Assembly (NCBI RefSeq): GCF_001429245.1
Contig: NZ_LMJE01000008.1
Location: 451,868-515,867 of the forward strand
From: Rhizobium sp. Root274
Lineage (GTDB): Bacteria > Pseudomonadota > Alphaproteobacteria > Rhizobiales > Rhizobiaceae
Length of the DNA: 64,000 bases
Reading direction: 5' to 3'
The translations under genes and the position numbers were made by a program. Under the pieces are notes generated by a model that made no database searches, was not told the origin of the DNA, and worked only from the letters and a program-made list of their open reading frames with translations. The number at the start of each line of letters is the position of its first letter. Position 1 is the stretch's first letter. Positions 53,350 to 64,000 of this stretch are shown in pieces.

Positions 53350-55617
53350 ATGAGAGACCTTTCTGCGGGTCCCCGCGTCCTGCTCAAGCGGCTGCGCGAA
53401 ATGATGGCGGAGCCGCTCGAGCCGCAGGAGCGTCTTGATCGGATCGTTCGCCAGATTGCGAGCAACATGGTCGCGGAAGTGTGCTCCGTGTACGTGCTGC
53501 GCTCGGACGGTGTGCTGGAGCTCTATGCGACCGAAGGTCTGAACAAGGACGCGGTTCACCTCGCCCAATTGAAGATGGGCCAGGGTCTTGTCGGCACGAT
53601 CGCCGCCTCGGCGCAGTCTCTCAATCTTTCCGATGCCCAGGCGCATCCGGCCTTCCGCTATCTTCCCGAGACGGGCGAAGAAATTTACCATTCCTTCCTC
53701 GGCGTGCCGATCCTCAGGGCTGGACGAAGCCTCGGCGTTCTTGTCGTGCAGAACAAGGCGCAGCGGAACTACCGCGAGGACGAGCTTGAAGCGCTCGAGA
53801 CGACCGCCATGGTGCTGGCGGAAATGATCGCGACCGGCGAGCTGAAGAAGATCACCCGACCGGGTCTCGAACTCGACCTGACGCGGCCGGTCTCGATCGA
53901 TGGCGACAGCTATTCCGAAGGCATCGGTCTCGGTTATGTGGTGCTGCACGAGCCGCGCATCGTCGTCACCAATCTGCTCAACGAAGATAGCGAGACGGAA
54001 ATCCGGCGGCTCGCCGATGCGCTGGGGTCGCTCAGGATCTCGATCGACGACATGCTGTCGCGGCGTGAAATCTCCATGGAAGGCGAGCATCGCGACGTGC
54101 TTGAGACCTACCGCATGTTTGCCCATGACCAGGGCTGGGTGCGGCGCATGGAAGAAGCGATCCACAACGGCCTGACCGCGGAAGCCGCCGTTGAAAAGGT
54201 GCAGAGCGACACCAAGGCGCGCATGATTCGTCTTACGGATCCGTACCTGCGCGAACGCATGCACGACTTTGACGATCTGGCGAACCGCCTGCTCAGGCAG
54301 CTGACCGGCTTTTCGCCGCGCAGCACGGCTGAAGGCTTCCCGAACGATGCGATCGTCTTTGCCCGCGCCATGGGGGCGGCCGAACTGCTCGACTATCCGC
54401 GCGCCAATCTGCGCGGTCTTGTTCTGGAAGAGGGTGCGGTTACGAGCCATGTGGTCATCGTGGCGCGTGCCATGGGCATAGCGGTCGTCGGTCAGGCGAC
54501 GGGGGCAGTCGCGCTTGCCGAAAACGGCGACCCTGTGATCATCGACGGCGATGACGGCAAGGTGCATGTACGCCCCGTCACCGATCTGCAGAAAGCCTAT
54601 GAAGAGAAGGTCAAGCTCAGGGCCAAACGACAGGAACAGTTCCGGGCGCTGCGTGACGTGGAGCCGGTGACCAAGGACGGGCATCGGATCAAGCTGCAGA
54701 TGAATGCCGGCCTTCTGGTCGACCTGCCGCAGCTTTCCGATTCCGGCGCCGATGGCATCGGGCTGTTCCGCACCGAGCTGCAGTTCATGATCTCTTCCAC
54801 CATGCCGAAGGGCGAGGAGCAGGAGAGCTTTTATCGCAGCGTCCTGAAGCAGGCGGCCGGTCGGCCGGTAACCTTCCGCACGCTCGACATCGGAGGCGAC
54901 AAGGTCGTGTCCTATTTCCGCTCTCAGGAAGAAGAAAATCCGGCGCTGGGCTGGCGGGCGATCCGCCTGTCGCTCGATCGGCCGGGCCTGTTGCGCACGC
55001 AGTTGCGGGCACTGCTGAAGGCCGCTTCCGGGGCAGAGCTGAAAATGATGCTGCCGATGGTGACCGAGGTTGCCGAAATCCGCGCCGTGCGCGAGCTGAT
55101 GCAGAAGGAAGTGCAGCATCTTTCGAAGTTTGGCCACCAGCTGCCGAAGAAGCTGCAGTTCGGCGTCATGCTCGAAGTGCCGTCGCTGATGTGGCAGCTC
55201 GACGAGTTGATGGAGGAGGTCGACTTCGTTTCGGTCGGCTCCAATGACCTGTTCCAGTTTTCGATGGCGGTGGATCGCGGCAATGCAAGGGTGGCGGATC
55301 GCTTCGATGTGCTGGGCCGGCCGTTCCTGCGGATCCTCAGGGACATCGTGCGTGCGGGCGAGCGCAACACGACCCCGGTGACGCTGTGCGGCGAGATGGC
55401 GTCGAAGCCGCTTTCGGCCATGGCGCTGCTCGGGATCGGCTTCCGTTCGATCTCGATGTCGCCGACCTCGATCGGTCCTGTGAAGGCAATGTTGCTGGGT
55501 CTCGACGTTTCCCAGCTGTCCGATGTGTTGACGGCCGCGCTTGACGACAACACACCCGGCGTGTCAGTGCGCGAGCTGCTCGTTCGCTTTGCGGCCGAGA
55601 ACAACATTCCCGTCTGA
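53350..55617 (+). CDS. ptsP: Nitrogen PTS enzyme I (EI-Ntr)
   Basis: 755 residues. An N-terminal GAF domain (about 1-165, with LYATEGLNKDAVHLAQLKMGQG) senses small molecules such as glutamine in studied homologues; the PEP-utilising enzyme I part follows. The phosphorylated His is in GAVTSHVVIVARAMGI. PEP binding and catalysis: GLFRTELQFM, FRTLDIGGDK, MLPMVTEVAE, GVMLEVPSLMW, SVGSNDLFQF and TLCGEMAS. It starts the phosphorelay PtsP-NPr-EIIANtr that links nitrogen state to transport and metabolism. It is followed 27 nt later by prfA. Confidence 0.97.
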   Translation: MRDLSAGPRVLLKRLREMMAEPLEPQERLDRIVRQIASNMVAEVCSVYVLRSDGVLELYATEGLNKDAVHLAQLKMGQGLVGTIAASAQSLNLSDAQAHPAFRYLPETGEEIYHSFLGVPILRAGRSLGVLVVQNKAQRNYREDELEALETTAMVLAEMIATGELKKITRPGLELDLTRPVSIDGDSYSEGIGLGYVVLHEPRIVVTNLLNEDSETEIRRLADALGSLRISIDDMLSRREISMEGEHRDVLETYRMFAHDQGWVRRMEEAIHNGLTAEAAVEKVQSDTKARMIRLTDPYLRERMHDFDDLANRLLRQLTGFSPRSTAEGFPNDAIVFARAMGAAELLDYPRANLRGLVLEEGAVTSHVVIVARAMGIAVVGQATGAVALAENGDPVIIDGDDGKVHVRPVTDLQKAYEEKVKLRAKRQEQFRALRDVEPVTKDGHRIKLQMNAGLLVDLPQLSDSGADGIGLFRTELQFMISSTMPKGEEQESFYRSVLKQAAGRPVTFRTLDIGGDKVVSYFRSQEEENPALGWRAIRLSLDRPGLLRTQLRALLKAASGAELKMMLPMVTEVAEIRAVRELMQKEVQHLSKFGHQLPKKLQFGVMLEVPSLMWQLDELMEEVDFVSVGSNDLFQFSMAVDRGNARVADRFDVLGRPFLRILRDIVRAGERNTTPVTLCGEMASKPLSAMALLGIGFRSISMSPTSIGPVKAMLLGLDVSQLSDVLTAALDDNTPGVSVRELLVRFAAENNIPV

Positions 55618-55644
55618 CATTCGACGAAGAAACCGGAGTAAAGG

Positions 55645-56724
55645 GTGGCGAAGCTTCCTGTCGAGAAAATGCGCGAGCTTGAACGCCGTTTCGGCGAGAT
55701 CGAGGCGCGAATGTCGGCAGGTCCGGCGGCCGACGTCTATGTGAAGCTCGCTTCGGAATATTCCGAGCTCGAGCCGGTTGTGAAGAAGATCCGCGAATAT
55801 CAGTCGGCGATTGACGAGGCAGCGGATCTGCGCGGCATGCTCGCCGACAAGGCGACCGATCGCGACATGCGCGATCTCGCGGAGATGGAACTGCCCGAGC
55901 TGGAAAGTCGGATCGAGGGTCTCGAAGGCGAGATGCAGATCCTGCTGCTGCCGAAGGATGCCGCTGACGAGAAAAGCGCAATCCTCGAAATCCGGGCAGG
56001 GACCGGCGGGTCCGAGGCGGCACTTTTTGCCGGCGATCTGTTCCGGATGTATGAGCGCTTCGCGTCGACCAAGGGCTGGAAGGTCGAGGTTCTCTCGGCC
56101 AGCGAAGGGGAAGCGGGCGGCTACAAGGAAATCATCGCGACGATCAGCGGGCGAGGCGTGTTCTCCAAGCTGAAGTTCGAATCCGGCGTGCATCGGGTGC
56201 AGCGCGTGCCGGAGACCGAGGCGAGCGGGCGCATCCATACGTCGGCTGCCACCGTCGCTGTTCTGCCCGAAGCGGAAGAAATCGACATCGAGATCAAGGC
56301 CGAGGATATTCGCATCGATACCATGCGTTCTTCCGGTGCCGGCGGTCAGCACGTCAACACGACAGACTCGGCCGTGCGCATCACGCATCTGCCGACCGGG
56401 CTGATCGTCACGTCCTCGGAAAAGTCGCAGCACCAGAACCGCGCCAAGGCGATGCAGGTGCTGCGCTCGCGGCTCTATGACATCGAGCGGCAGAAGGTGG
56501 ATAACGAGCGATCGGCGAACCGGAAGAGCCAGGTGGGGTCGGGCGACCGGTCGGAACGTATCCGCACCTATAATTTCCCGCAGGGCCGCGTGACCGATCA
56601 CCGGATCAACCTCACGCTCTACAAGCTGGACAAGATGATCGAGGGCGATATCGACGAGATGGTCGATGCGCTGATTTCCGATTATCAGGCCGGGCAGTTG
56701 GCCCAGTTGGGCGACGTCCAGTGA
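55645..56724 (+). CDS. prfA: Peptide chain release factor 1
   Basis: 359 residues with a GTG start after GGAGTAAAG. It ends translation at UAA and UAG. The codon-recognition tripeptide of the PxT type is PET in [14 protein letters not shown], and the catalytic GGQ is in [18 protein letters not shown]. Its stop overlaps the prmC start (GTGA), which pairs the factor with its own methyltransferase. Confidence 0.97.
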   Translation: MAKLPVEKMRELERRFGEIEARMSAGPAADVYVKLASEYSELEPVVKKIREYQSAIDEAADLRGMLADKATDRDMRDLAEMELPELESRIEGLEGEMQILLLPKDAADEKSAILEIRAGTGGSEAALFAGDLFRMYERFASTKGWKVEVLSASEGEAGGYKEIIATISGRGVFSKLKFESGVHRVQRVPETEASGRIHTSAATVAVLPEAEEIDIEIKAEDIRIDTMRSSGAGGQHVNTTDSAVRITHLPTGLIVTSSEKSQHQNRAKAMQVLRSRLYDIERQKVDNERSANRKSQVGSGDRSERIRTYNFPQGRVTDHRINLTLYKLDKMIEGDIDEMVDALISDYQAGQLAQLGDVQ

Positions 56725-57596
56725 GCGAACAACGGGCGACGGCGAGAGGGCTGATCCATGATGCCCGCCGGCGCTTCGGAGCGGCTGGGCTTGCCGATGC
56801 CGATCAGGATTCGCGGATCCTCGTGATGGAGCTGCTGGGGCTGTCCCATAGGGATCTCTTGCTCGATGGGGATCGGGCTGTTTCGGATGAAAAGGCGGCA
56901 GAGGTCGAGGCGGCCGTGCTGCGGCGGCTGGCGCGCGAGCCGGTCTACCGGATCCTCGGTTCGCGGGAGTTTTACGGGCTCGACCTCAAACTCAGCTCCG
57001 GAACGCTCGAGCCGCGTCCCGATACTGAAGTGCTGGTCGATGCGCTTCTGCCGCATCTTCGACAAAGGATTGCATTACAAGGGACGGCAGAGATCGTGGA
57101 TCTCGGCACGGGGACGGGGGCAATCGCGCTTGCTCTTCTGGCCGAATGCCCCGAAGCCCGCGCCATCGGTGTCGACATTTCCGAGGATGCACTGGCGACG
57201 GCTAAGGCCAATGCACTGGCGCTCGGGCTCGGTGAACGGTTCTCGACACGGGTTGGTCCTTGGTTTGCAAACACGCCTGAGCGCTTCGATATGATCGTCT
57301 CGAACCCGCCCTATATCCGCACCGCCGTGATGGAGACACTGGAGCCGGAAGTGGCAAACCATGATCCTGCCGCGGCTCTCGATGGTGGTCCGGATGGTCT
57401 GGAAGCCTATCGGGCGATTGCTTCGCAAGCTGCACAGCACCTTCTTCCGGATGGCATCATCGGCCTGGAGATCGGCTTCGATCAGCATGACGAGGTTCGC
57501 CAAGTCTTTGAGCAAGCCGGATTTTCCTTGATCGAAGCGCGCCGGGACCATGGTGGTCGCGATCGTGTCCTGCTCTTCAATGCCAAGCAAGACTGA
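56721..57596 (+). CDS. prmC: Release factor glutamine methyltransferase PrmC
   Basis: 291 residues, GTG start overlapping the prfA stop. It methylates the Gln of the GGQ motif in release factors. SAM site [15 protein letters not shown], substrate motif SNPPYIR and the N-terminal [21 protein letters not shown] are typical of PrmC. Confidence 0.96.
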   Translation: MSEQRATARGLIHDARRRFGAAGLADADQDSRILVMELLGLSHRDLLLDGDRAVSDEKAAEVEAAVLRRLAREPVYRILGSREFYGLDLKLSSGTLEPRPDTEVLVDALLPHLRQRIALQGTAEIVDLGTGTGAIALALLAECPEARAIGVDISEDALATAKANALALGLGERFSTRVGPWFANTPERFDMIVSNPPYIRTAVMETLEPEVANHDPAAALDGGPDGLEAYRAIASQAAQHLLPDGIIGLEIGFDQHDEVRQVFEQAGFSLIEARRDHGGRDRVLLFNAKQD

Positions 57597-57927
57597 CGGG
57601 TTTGCTGCGGCTGCTAAGGATAATTCCGGGGAATCGAGAAAAAGGCTTGGTTTTCCGGAGGAAGCGTAATAGTTTGCGGGCACGTAACGGGCGGCGGGGT
57701 AAAGAACGAGGATTCGTTCGTGTCTGGGCCGGCTTCGACCATGGTTCGCTATCGAACCCCGCGAAGCACAAAAGACCGTTTCGTAACTCAGTAAACTCGA
57801 CTTTCACCAGCGGCGAGCAAGGCGAGAGCGCGGTCTGCCGGCGGCGCGTGGAGACTTGGTCCGGGCTAACCAGAACCAGCGGCTTTGCCCTTTTTCAGCA
57901 CAACAGAGACATTCAGGTGAATCATCT
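57597..57927 (+). promoter_or_regulatory. Intergenic leader before the DUF4167 gene with two small hairpins
   Basis: 331 nt with no convincing gene. It contains two perfect hairpins of equal design, GAACGA-GGAT-TCGTTC at 57704-57719 and GGTTCG-CTAT-CGAACC at 57743-57758, in the middle of the region. An open frame spanning it has unconvincing composition. It probably holds the promoter and a structured 5' leader of the downstream gene. Confidence 0.45.
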
Positions 57928-58719
57928 ATGAGGCCAGGACAGCAGAACAAGCGTGGTCGGGGGCGTAACAACAACAATGGCGGTGGTGGCGGCGGCGGCA
58001 ATGGCGGCGGCAACTTCAACCGCAAGGGCCAGAACCCCCTGACCCGGACCTATGATAGCTCGGGTCCTGACGTCAAAATCCGCGGCACGGCGCAGCATAT
58101 CGCTGAGAAGTATTCGACGCTGGCGCGCGATGCGCAAAGTGCCGGTGACCGCGTCATGGCGGAAAACTATTTGCAGCACGCCGAACACTATAACCGCATC
58201 ATCGCAGCCGCCCAGGCGCAGATGCAGGAACGCTTCCAGCGCGACGATCGCGATGGCAACGACGACCGCGACGAGCGCCAAGACTATAACGAGCGCGACG
58301 GCGAGGACTTCGACGGTTCCGACGACAACAACGGTCATAGCGGCGAGCGTGGCAATGATCGAGGCGGTGAGCGCGGCAACCAGCAGGCCCCGCAGCAGCA
58401 GCGTCCGCAGCAGCAGAACCGCCCGCAGCAGCACAACCGCCCGCAGCGTCAGCCAGAGCCGCAGCCTCAGCTGCAGCCGCAGGCCGAGATTGCCGGTTCC
58501 GGTCCGCAGCCGGTCATCGAGGACATGCCTGCCGAAGTGGTCGCAGCCGTTGCCGAAAACGCCGAGGCCGGTGGCGAACGCCAGCCGCGTCGTCGCGCTG
58601 CTGGCAATCGTCCCCGCCGTCAGCCGCGCCGCAGCGCCGGTGCAGACGAGGGCGGTGAAGGTGGCGGCAATGGCGAAGGTGGCGACGCTCCGGCGCTTGC
58701 CTCAGTCGAGACCGAATGA
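57928..58719 (+). CDS. DUF4167 protein with Gly/Asn and Gln-rich low-complexity regions
   Basis: 263 residues from the ATG at 57928. The conserved core near residues 30-85 (NPLTRTYDSSGPDVKIRGTAQHIAEKYSTLARDAQSAGDRVMAENYLQHAEHY in family order) defines DUF4167, an alphaproteobacterial family. It is flanked by a Gly/Asn run at the N-terminus, an Asp/Arg/Asn stretch, a Gln/Pro/Arg repeat region and an Arg-rich then Gly/Glu-rich tail, all likely disordered. Basic, disordered composition suggests nucleic-acid or ribosome contact, but function is unknown. Confidence 0.9.
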   Translation: MRPGQQNKRGRGRNNNNGGGGGGGNGGGNFNRKGQNPLTRTYDSSGPDVKIRGTAQHIAEKYSTLARDAQSAGDRVMAENYLQHAEHYNRIIAAAQAQMQERFQRDDRDGNDDRDERQDYNERDGEDFDGSDDNNGHSGERGNDRGGERGNQQAPQQQRPQQQNRPQQHNRPQRQPEPQPQLQPQAEIAGSGPQPVIEDMPAEVVAAVAENAEAGGERQPRRRAAGNRPRRQPRRSAGADEGGEGGGNGEGGDAPALASVETE

Positions 58720-58747
58720 TCCGACCCTCGACAATTTGACGAATGCA

Positions 58748-58779
58748 AACTCCGGGTGAAAGCCCGGAGTTTTTCGTTT
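58748..58779 (+). terminator. Rho-independent terminator after the DUF4167 gene
   Basis: AACTCCGGG-TGAAAG-CCCGGAGTT hairpin followed by TTTCGTTT, 28 nt after the stop codon. Confidence 0.88.
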
Positions 58780-58787
58780 AAATGCCT

Positions 58788-58816
58788 CTTTAAAGGGCAT
58801 AAAACCACTCCCATAT
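58788..58816 (+). promoter_or_regulatory. RpoH (sigma-32)-like heat-shock promoter of clpB
   Basis: CTTTAAA, 15-nt spacer, CCCATAT. This differs by one base from the CTTGAAA / CCCATnT heat-shock consensus with normal spacing, and lies 112 nt before the clpB start, directly after the upstream terminator. Confidence 0.55.
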
Positions 58817-58927
58817 CTCGATCGAAGGCGCGGTCATTCGCGCCAAGGGCCTGCCGGTTCCGGGGGCCTGATCCACAGCATCCGTTCTGTGCCGAATGCG
58901 GGCAGGGCGGGGAAACGGAGACAGACC

Positions 58928-61531
<2,604 letters not shown>

Positions 61532-61559
61532 TCGAGAGCCTGCTCAAGACAAACAAAAC

Positions 61560-61584
61560 GGCGGTCCGCAAGGGCCGCCTTTTT
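61560..61584 (+). terminator. Rho-independent terminator after clpB
   Basis: GGCGGTCC-GCAA-GGGCCGCC stem (one G-T pair) followed by TTTTT, 28 nt after the clpB stop. Confidence 0.88.
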
Positions 61585-61612
61585 GCGATCACGGTTCGTA
61601 ACTTTTGACGCC

Positions 61613-63556
61613 TCAACGACTCGCGACCTGGGCGGGGCGGCCTCCGCTTTCGAGCAACGTGTCGATGCGCTTCCGTTCCTCTTCGAAAGAGGCAAGTGCG
61701 GCGCCGTCCAGTGCCTTGCCGCCGGGCAGACGGACCTTCATCGCGTCGACCTTGGTTCCGTTGACAATCAACTCATAATGCAGATGCGATCCGGTCGAGG
61801 AGCCGGTCGAACCGACAAAGCCGATCACCTGGCCCTGGGTCACCTTGGCGCCGGGCACGATGCCCTTGGCGATGCCGCTCTGGTGGTTATAGGAGGTGAC
61901 ATAACCATTCGCATGGCGGATCAGGGTCTGGTTGCCGTAACCGGAGGCCCAGCCCGCCTTTTCCACGACGCCATTGCCGGCCGCAATGATCGGCGTGCCG
62001 CTGGGGGCTGCCCAGTCGACCCCGGTATGCATGCGCGAATAGCCGAGGATTGGATGGCGACGCATGCCGAAACCGGAGGTGAAGCGGCCATTGGGTACGG
62101 GATTGCGCAGCAGGAACTGACGGATGGACTTGCCGTTCTCGTCGAAATAGTCGATCGAGCCGTCTTCCGGGTTCTGGAAACGGTAGAACTGGGTGATCGT
62201 GTCGCCGAAGCGGGCACGGACATAGAGAAGCTCGGAATCTTCCGTCGCCTTGCCTTCCTCGTCGGTGACGGAGAAGACGGCTTCCAGCATGTCGGTTGGC
62301 TTCAACTGCGCCTGGAAATCGACATTGGACGCCAGCAGTCGCACCACAAGTGCCGTCAGTTCCTTGCTCATGCCGTAAGAGAGCGCGGCGCGGTAGATGC
62401 CGTCATAGGCTCTCGGCAGGTCACGCCCGGTGACGATGGCGGGGCTCGATCCATCGAAGGCACCGGAGATCGCGGCCAGTTGCGGCGGTTCGCTGCCTTC
62501 CACCAGACGCCCCGCGTCGTTGACGGCCAGCGTCACCACATGATCGGCATTGTGATAGAGTGAGAATCGCACCAGGCGAACCTCGTCGCCGCGCTGAATG
62601 AGTCCGACCCTGAGCACGTCGCCAACCGCGAGCAGCTTGCCCGGCATGTGAGAGGCTAGAGCCGCTTCCACGTCGCCGGCCTTGGAGGCTGGGTATCCAG
62701 AGGCCACCATCAAGGCGGAGACCGATTGCGGACTGCGGACCGGAAGCACGTCGTCGGCGAATTCCGGTGTCATGGGGGTGACGGTTTCCGGTTCCGCGAC
62801 GCTCATATTTTCTTCGACGACGCGGGCCGAAAGGCCTGCGGCCAGATCGAGTCCGTTGTCTTCGGTGTCAAAGCGGCGGGGGTCTATATAATAGAGGGCC
62901 GCCACCTGGCTGTCGCCGTCGGTCAGGACCGAACCGTTGGAGCGGACATTTTCCTCGACTTCGTCGAAGGTCATTTCACCTGCGAGCGGGAGAGACGGCT
63001 CTGTGGGGAAGGGGCTTGATTTCAGTATGACCTCGGATTCGACATCCGAGCCATAGAGAGAACCGGTGCGGTTGGCGACCGGGGGCGTTGCCTGATCAAT
63101 GGCGAAGATGGCGAGCGGATCGAAAGCCGGATAGCGGTCCTGCACCGCGTAATCGGCGGCAAGCGCCATCTTAACATGAGCGAATGGCTGTTTACGGACC
63201 AGTTCGCGTTCGCCGTCCTTGATCACCGTGGGAACATCCAGGATGGCCTTGTCGACGGGGCGAGCTGCAATCTTTGGCCCAAAGAGGCGCGCACCGCGCA
63301 CCGTGTCCTGCGCTGTGGGCGCGTTACCGTCGGGCGGAACGACCGCATAGGCTTCGGCGGGGATAGCGAGTTGCTGGCGGCCGTCGAGCGCTGCGAAAAG
63401 CGCGACGCCCATCAGGATGCAGGAGGTGATGCCAGTGAGAAATGTGCCGGAGAGCCAGCGGAGGGATATCTCGCGACGGTCCGGTGCCCGAAAGCCGTCC
63501 GCCAGGATCGGCGGTTCCGTGCCCAGCGAGCGGATCATGTCGCGGTCTGCCGTCAT
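61613..63556 (-). CDS. M23 family peptidoglycan endopeptidase, RgsM-like
   Basis: 647 residues from the ATG at 63556. A membrane segment near residues 37-60 (FLTGITSCILMGVALFAAL) is followed by a long periplasmic part with a LysM/opacity-like middle region (VASGYPASKAGDVEAALASH, LAVGDVLRVGLIQ) and a C-terminal LytM/M23 domain. The zinc and catalytic residues are present: HPILGYSRMHTGVDWAAP, SYNHQSG and GSHLHYEL. In Sinorhizobium the M23 protein coded next to clpB is, to my knowledge, RgsM, needed for unipolar wall growth; gene order here agrees. Identity as an orthologue is inferred from position and architecture. Confidence 0.9.
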   Translation of the reverse strand: MTADRDMIRSLGTEPPILADGFRAPDRREISLRWLSGTFLTGITSCILMGVALFAALDGRQQLAIPAEAYAVVPPDGNAPTAQDTVRGARLFGPKIAARPVDKAILDVPTVIKDGERELVRKQPFAHVKMALAADYAVQDRYPAFDPLAIFAIDQATPPVANRTGSLYGSDVESEVILKSSPFPTEPSLPLAGEMTFDEVEENVRSNGSVLTDGDSQVAALYYIDPRRFDTEDNGLDLAAGLSARVVEENMSVAEPETVTPMTPEFADDVLPVRSPQSVSALMVASGYPASKAGDVEAALASHMPGKLLAVGDVLRVGLIQRGDEVRLVRFSLYHNADHVVTLAVNDAGRLVEGSEPPQLAAISGAFDGSSPAIVTGRDLPRAYDGIYRAALSYGMSKELTALVVRLLASNVDFQAQLKPTDMLEAVFSVTDEEGKATEDSELLYVRARFGDTITQFYRFQNPEDGSIDYFDENGKSIRQFLLRNPVPNGRFTSGFGMRRHPILGYSRMHTGVDWAAPSGTPIIAAGNGVVEKAGWASGYGNQTLIRHANGYVTSYNHQSGIAKGIVPGAKVTQGQVIGFVGSTGSSTGSHLHYELIVNGTKVDAMKVRLPGGKALDGAALASFEEERKRIDTLLESGGRPAQVASR

Positions 63557-64000
63557 GCCGTTCTGTCGATCCCTGTCCTGTTCATGGTCAAGAGGCTGAA
63601 GAGCCCAGCCAGCGCCGCAAGCGGCTTTCATGTCTCATGTTTTGCCCGCCGACGTCAAATCGACGGTGGTTTAAAGCCTCTGTGTGGACGCCAATTATGG
63701 AGAATGCGGGGCGCACCCATCCTTATAAGAGAGAGGACGCGGGTTAGCCGCTGCTTTATAGGGCAGCTCAGGCCCGAGATGCCGGATTTGCGTGGTTTTC
63801 CAGCCTCGCGAATGTCGAGGTGTTTCGCGGTCAGGGCAGAGATGGCGAAATTTGCCAATGATTACAGTGATGTGACAGATTCTTTGGAAAAAGTTGCAAA
63901 GGGCTGTTGACCTTCTGAGAGGTGGAATCTATACATCCGCTCACTGACGAGGGCGGCGGCGCTGCTAGCGACGAAGTCCTTCGTTTTAGAGAAAACCTCT
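63557..64000. other. Intergenic region at the right edge
   Basis: 444 nt without a convincing gene. It must contain the promoter of the M23 gene on the minus strand and holds a strong plus-strand promoter (63907-63935). An open frame reaching into the region from the M23 gene is an antisense shadow. Confidence 0.6.
63907..63935 (+). promoter_or_regulatory. Strong sigma-70 promoter, probably of an rRNA operon
   Basis: TTGACC, 17-nt spacer, TATACA: a near-consensus housekeeping promoter. The transcribed sequence that follows (CACTGACGAGGGCGGCGGCG and a TTTTAGAGAAAACCTCT end) resembles rhizobial 16S rRNA leaders as I remember them. The 16S gene itself would lie beyond the window. Confidence 0.6.

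Noticed and set aside
57602..57931. Plus-strand frame of 109 codons before the DUF4167 gene
   Set aside because: Basic, domain-free translation, overlaps the true start and includes the palindromes; more likely an untranslated leader.

Overview
The window looks like the main chromosome of an alphaproteobacterium of the Rhizobiaceae (Rhizobium/Agrobacterium/Sinorhizobium relatives). The evidence is high GC, many ATGA-type gene overlaps, and a familiar conserved gene order in the right half: secA, parvulin, argJ, mutT, comF, grxC, nitrilase, DUF1178, ubiG, the mprF-acvB pair, lysC, ptsP, prfA, prmC, a DUF4167 gene, clpB and an RgsM-like M23 peptidase. The last 100 bases carry a strong sigma-70 promoter that resembles a rhizobial rRNA operon promoter.

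The left half (1-28,078) is the remarkable part: a nearly complete alginate-type (polymannuronate/guluronate) exopolysaccharide locus, a pathway best known from Pseudomonas and Azotobacter. One minus-strand operon of about 20 kb reads algD (GDP-mannose dehydrogenase), alg8 (polymerase), alg44 (PilZ c-di-GMP receptor/co-polymerase), algA (GDP-mannose pyrophosphorylase), a giant algG (C5-epimerase fused to an alpha-helical repeat region), an AlgL-like PL5 lyase, three large exported Sel1/TPR-type proteins, a second clear AlgL lyase, and an AlgE-type secreted RTX mannuronan C5-epimerase that runs off the left edge. Most genes overlap by 1-17 nt. A divergent plus-strand operon supplies mannose precursors (an AGE-family mannose-6-phosphate isomerase and a phosphomannomutase/AlgC), a Ros/MucR zinc-finger regulator, and a type I secretion ABC transporter with its HlyD-type adaptor, the natural exporter for the RTX epimerase. 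A Crp/Fnr-family regulator sits between the two arms beside several palindromes.

The locus differs from the Pseudomonas model in ways that matter. The isomerase domain of AlgA has lost its metal-binding histidines and is apparently replaced by the AGE-family enzyme. AlgG carries roughly 640 extra helical residues. Three non-lipoprotein Sel1 proteins stand where one AlgK lipoprotein is expected. No AlgE-like outer-membrane porin and no AlgI/J/F/X acetylation genes are visible. The secreted epimerase has Asn where the family has its catalytic Asp.

Between the two halves (28.1-35 kb) lie a small MbcA/ParS-like protein, an acyl-CoA synthetase, and a three-gene minus-strand set (acyltransferase-3, polysaccharide flippase, BioF2/CelD-like GNAT) that may serve another surface polysaccharide. 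The remainder (35-64 kb) is mostly housekeeping. It includes a small orphan Flp pilin, a lysyl-phosphatidylglycerol synthesis/hydrolysis pair (mprF-acvB), and an RpoH-like promoter before clpB. No tRNA, insertion sequence, integrase or CRISPR array was recognised.
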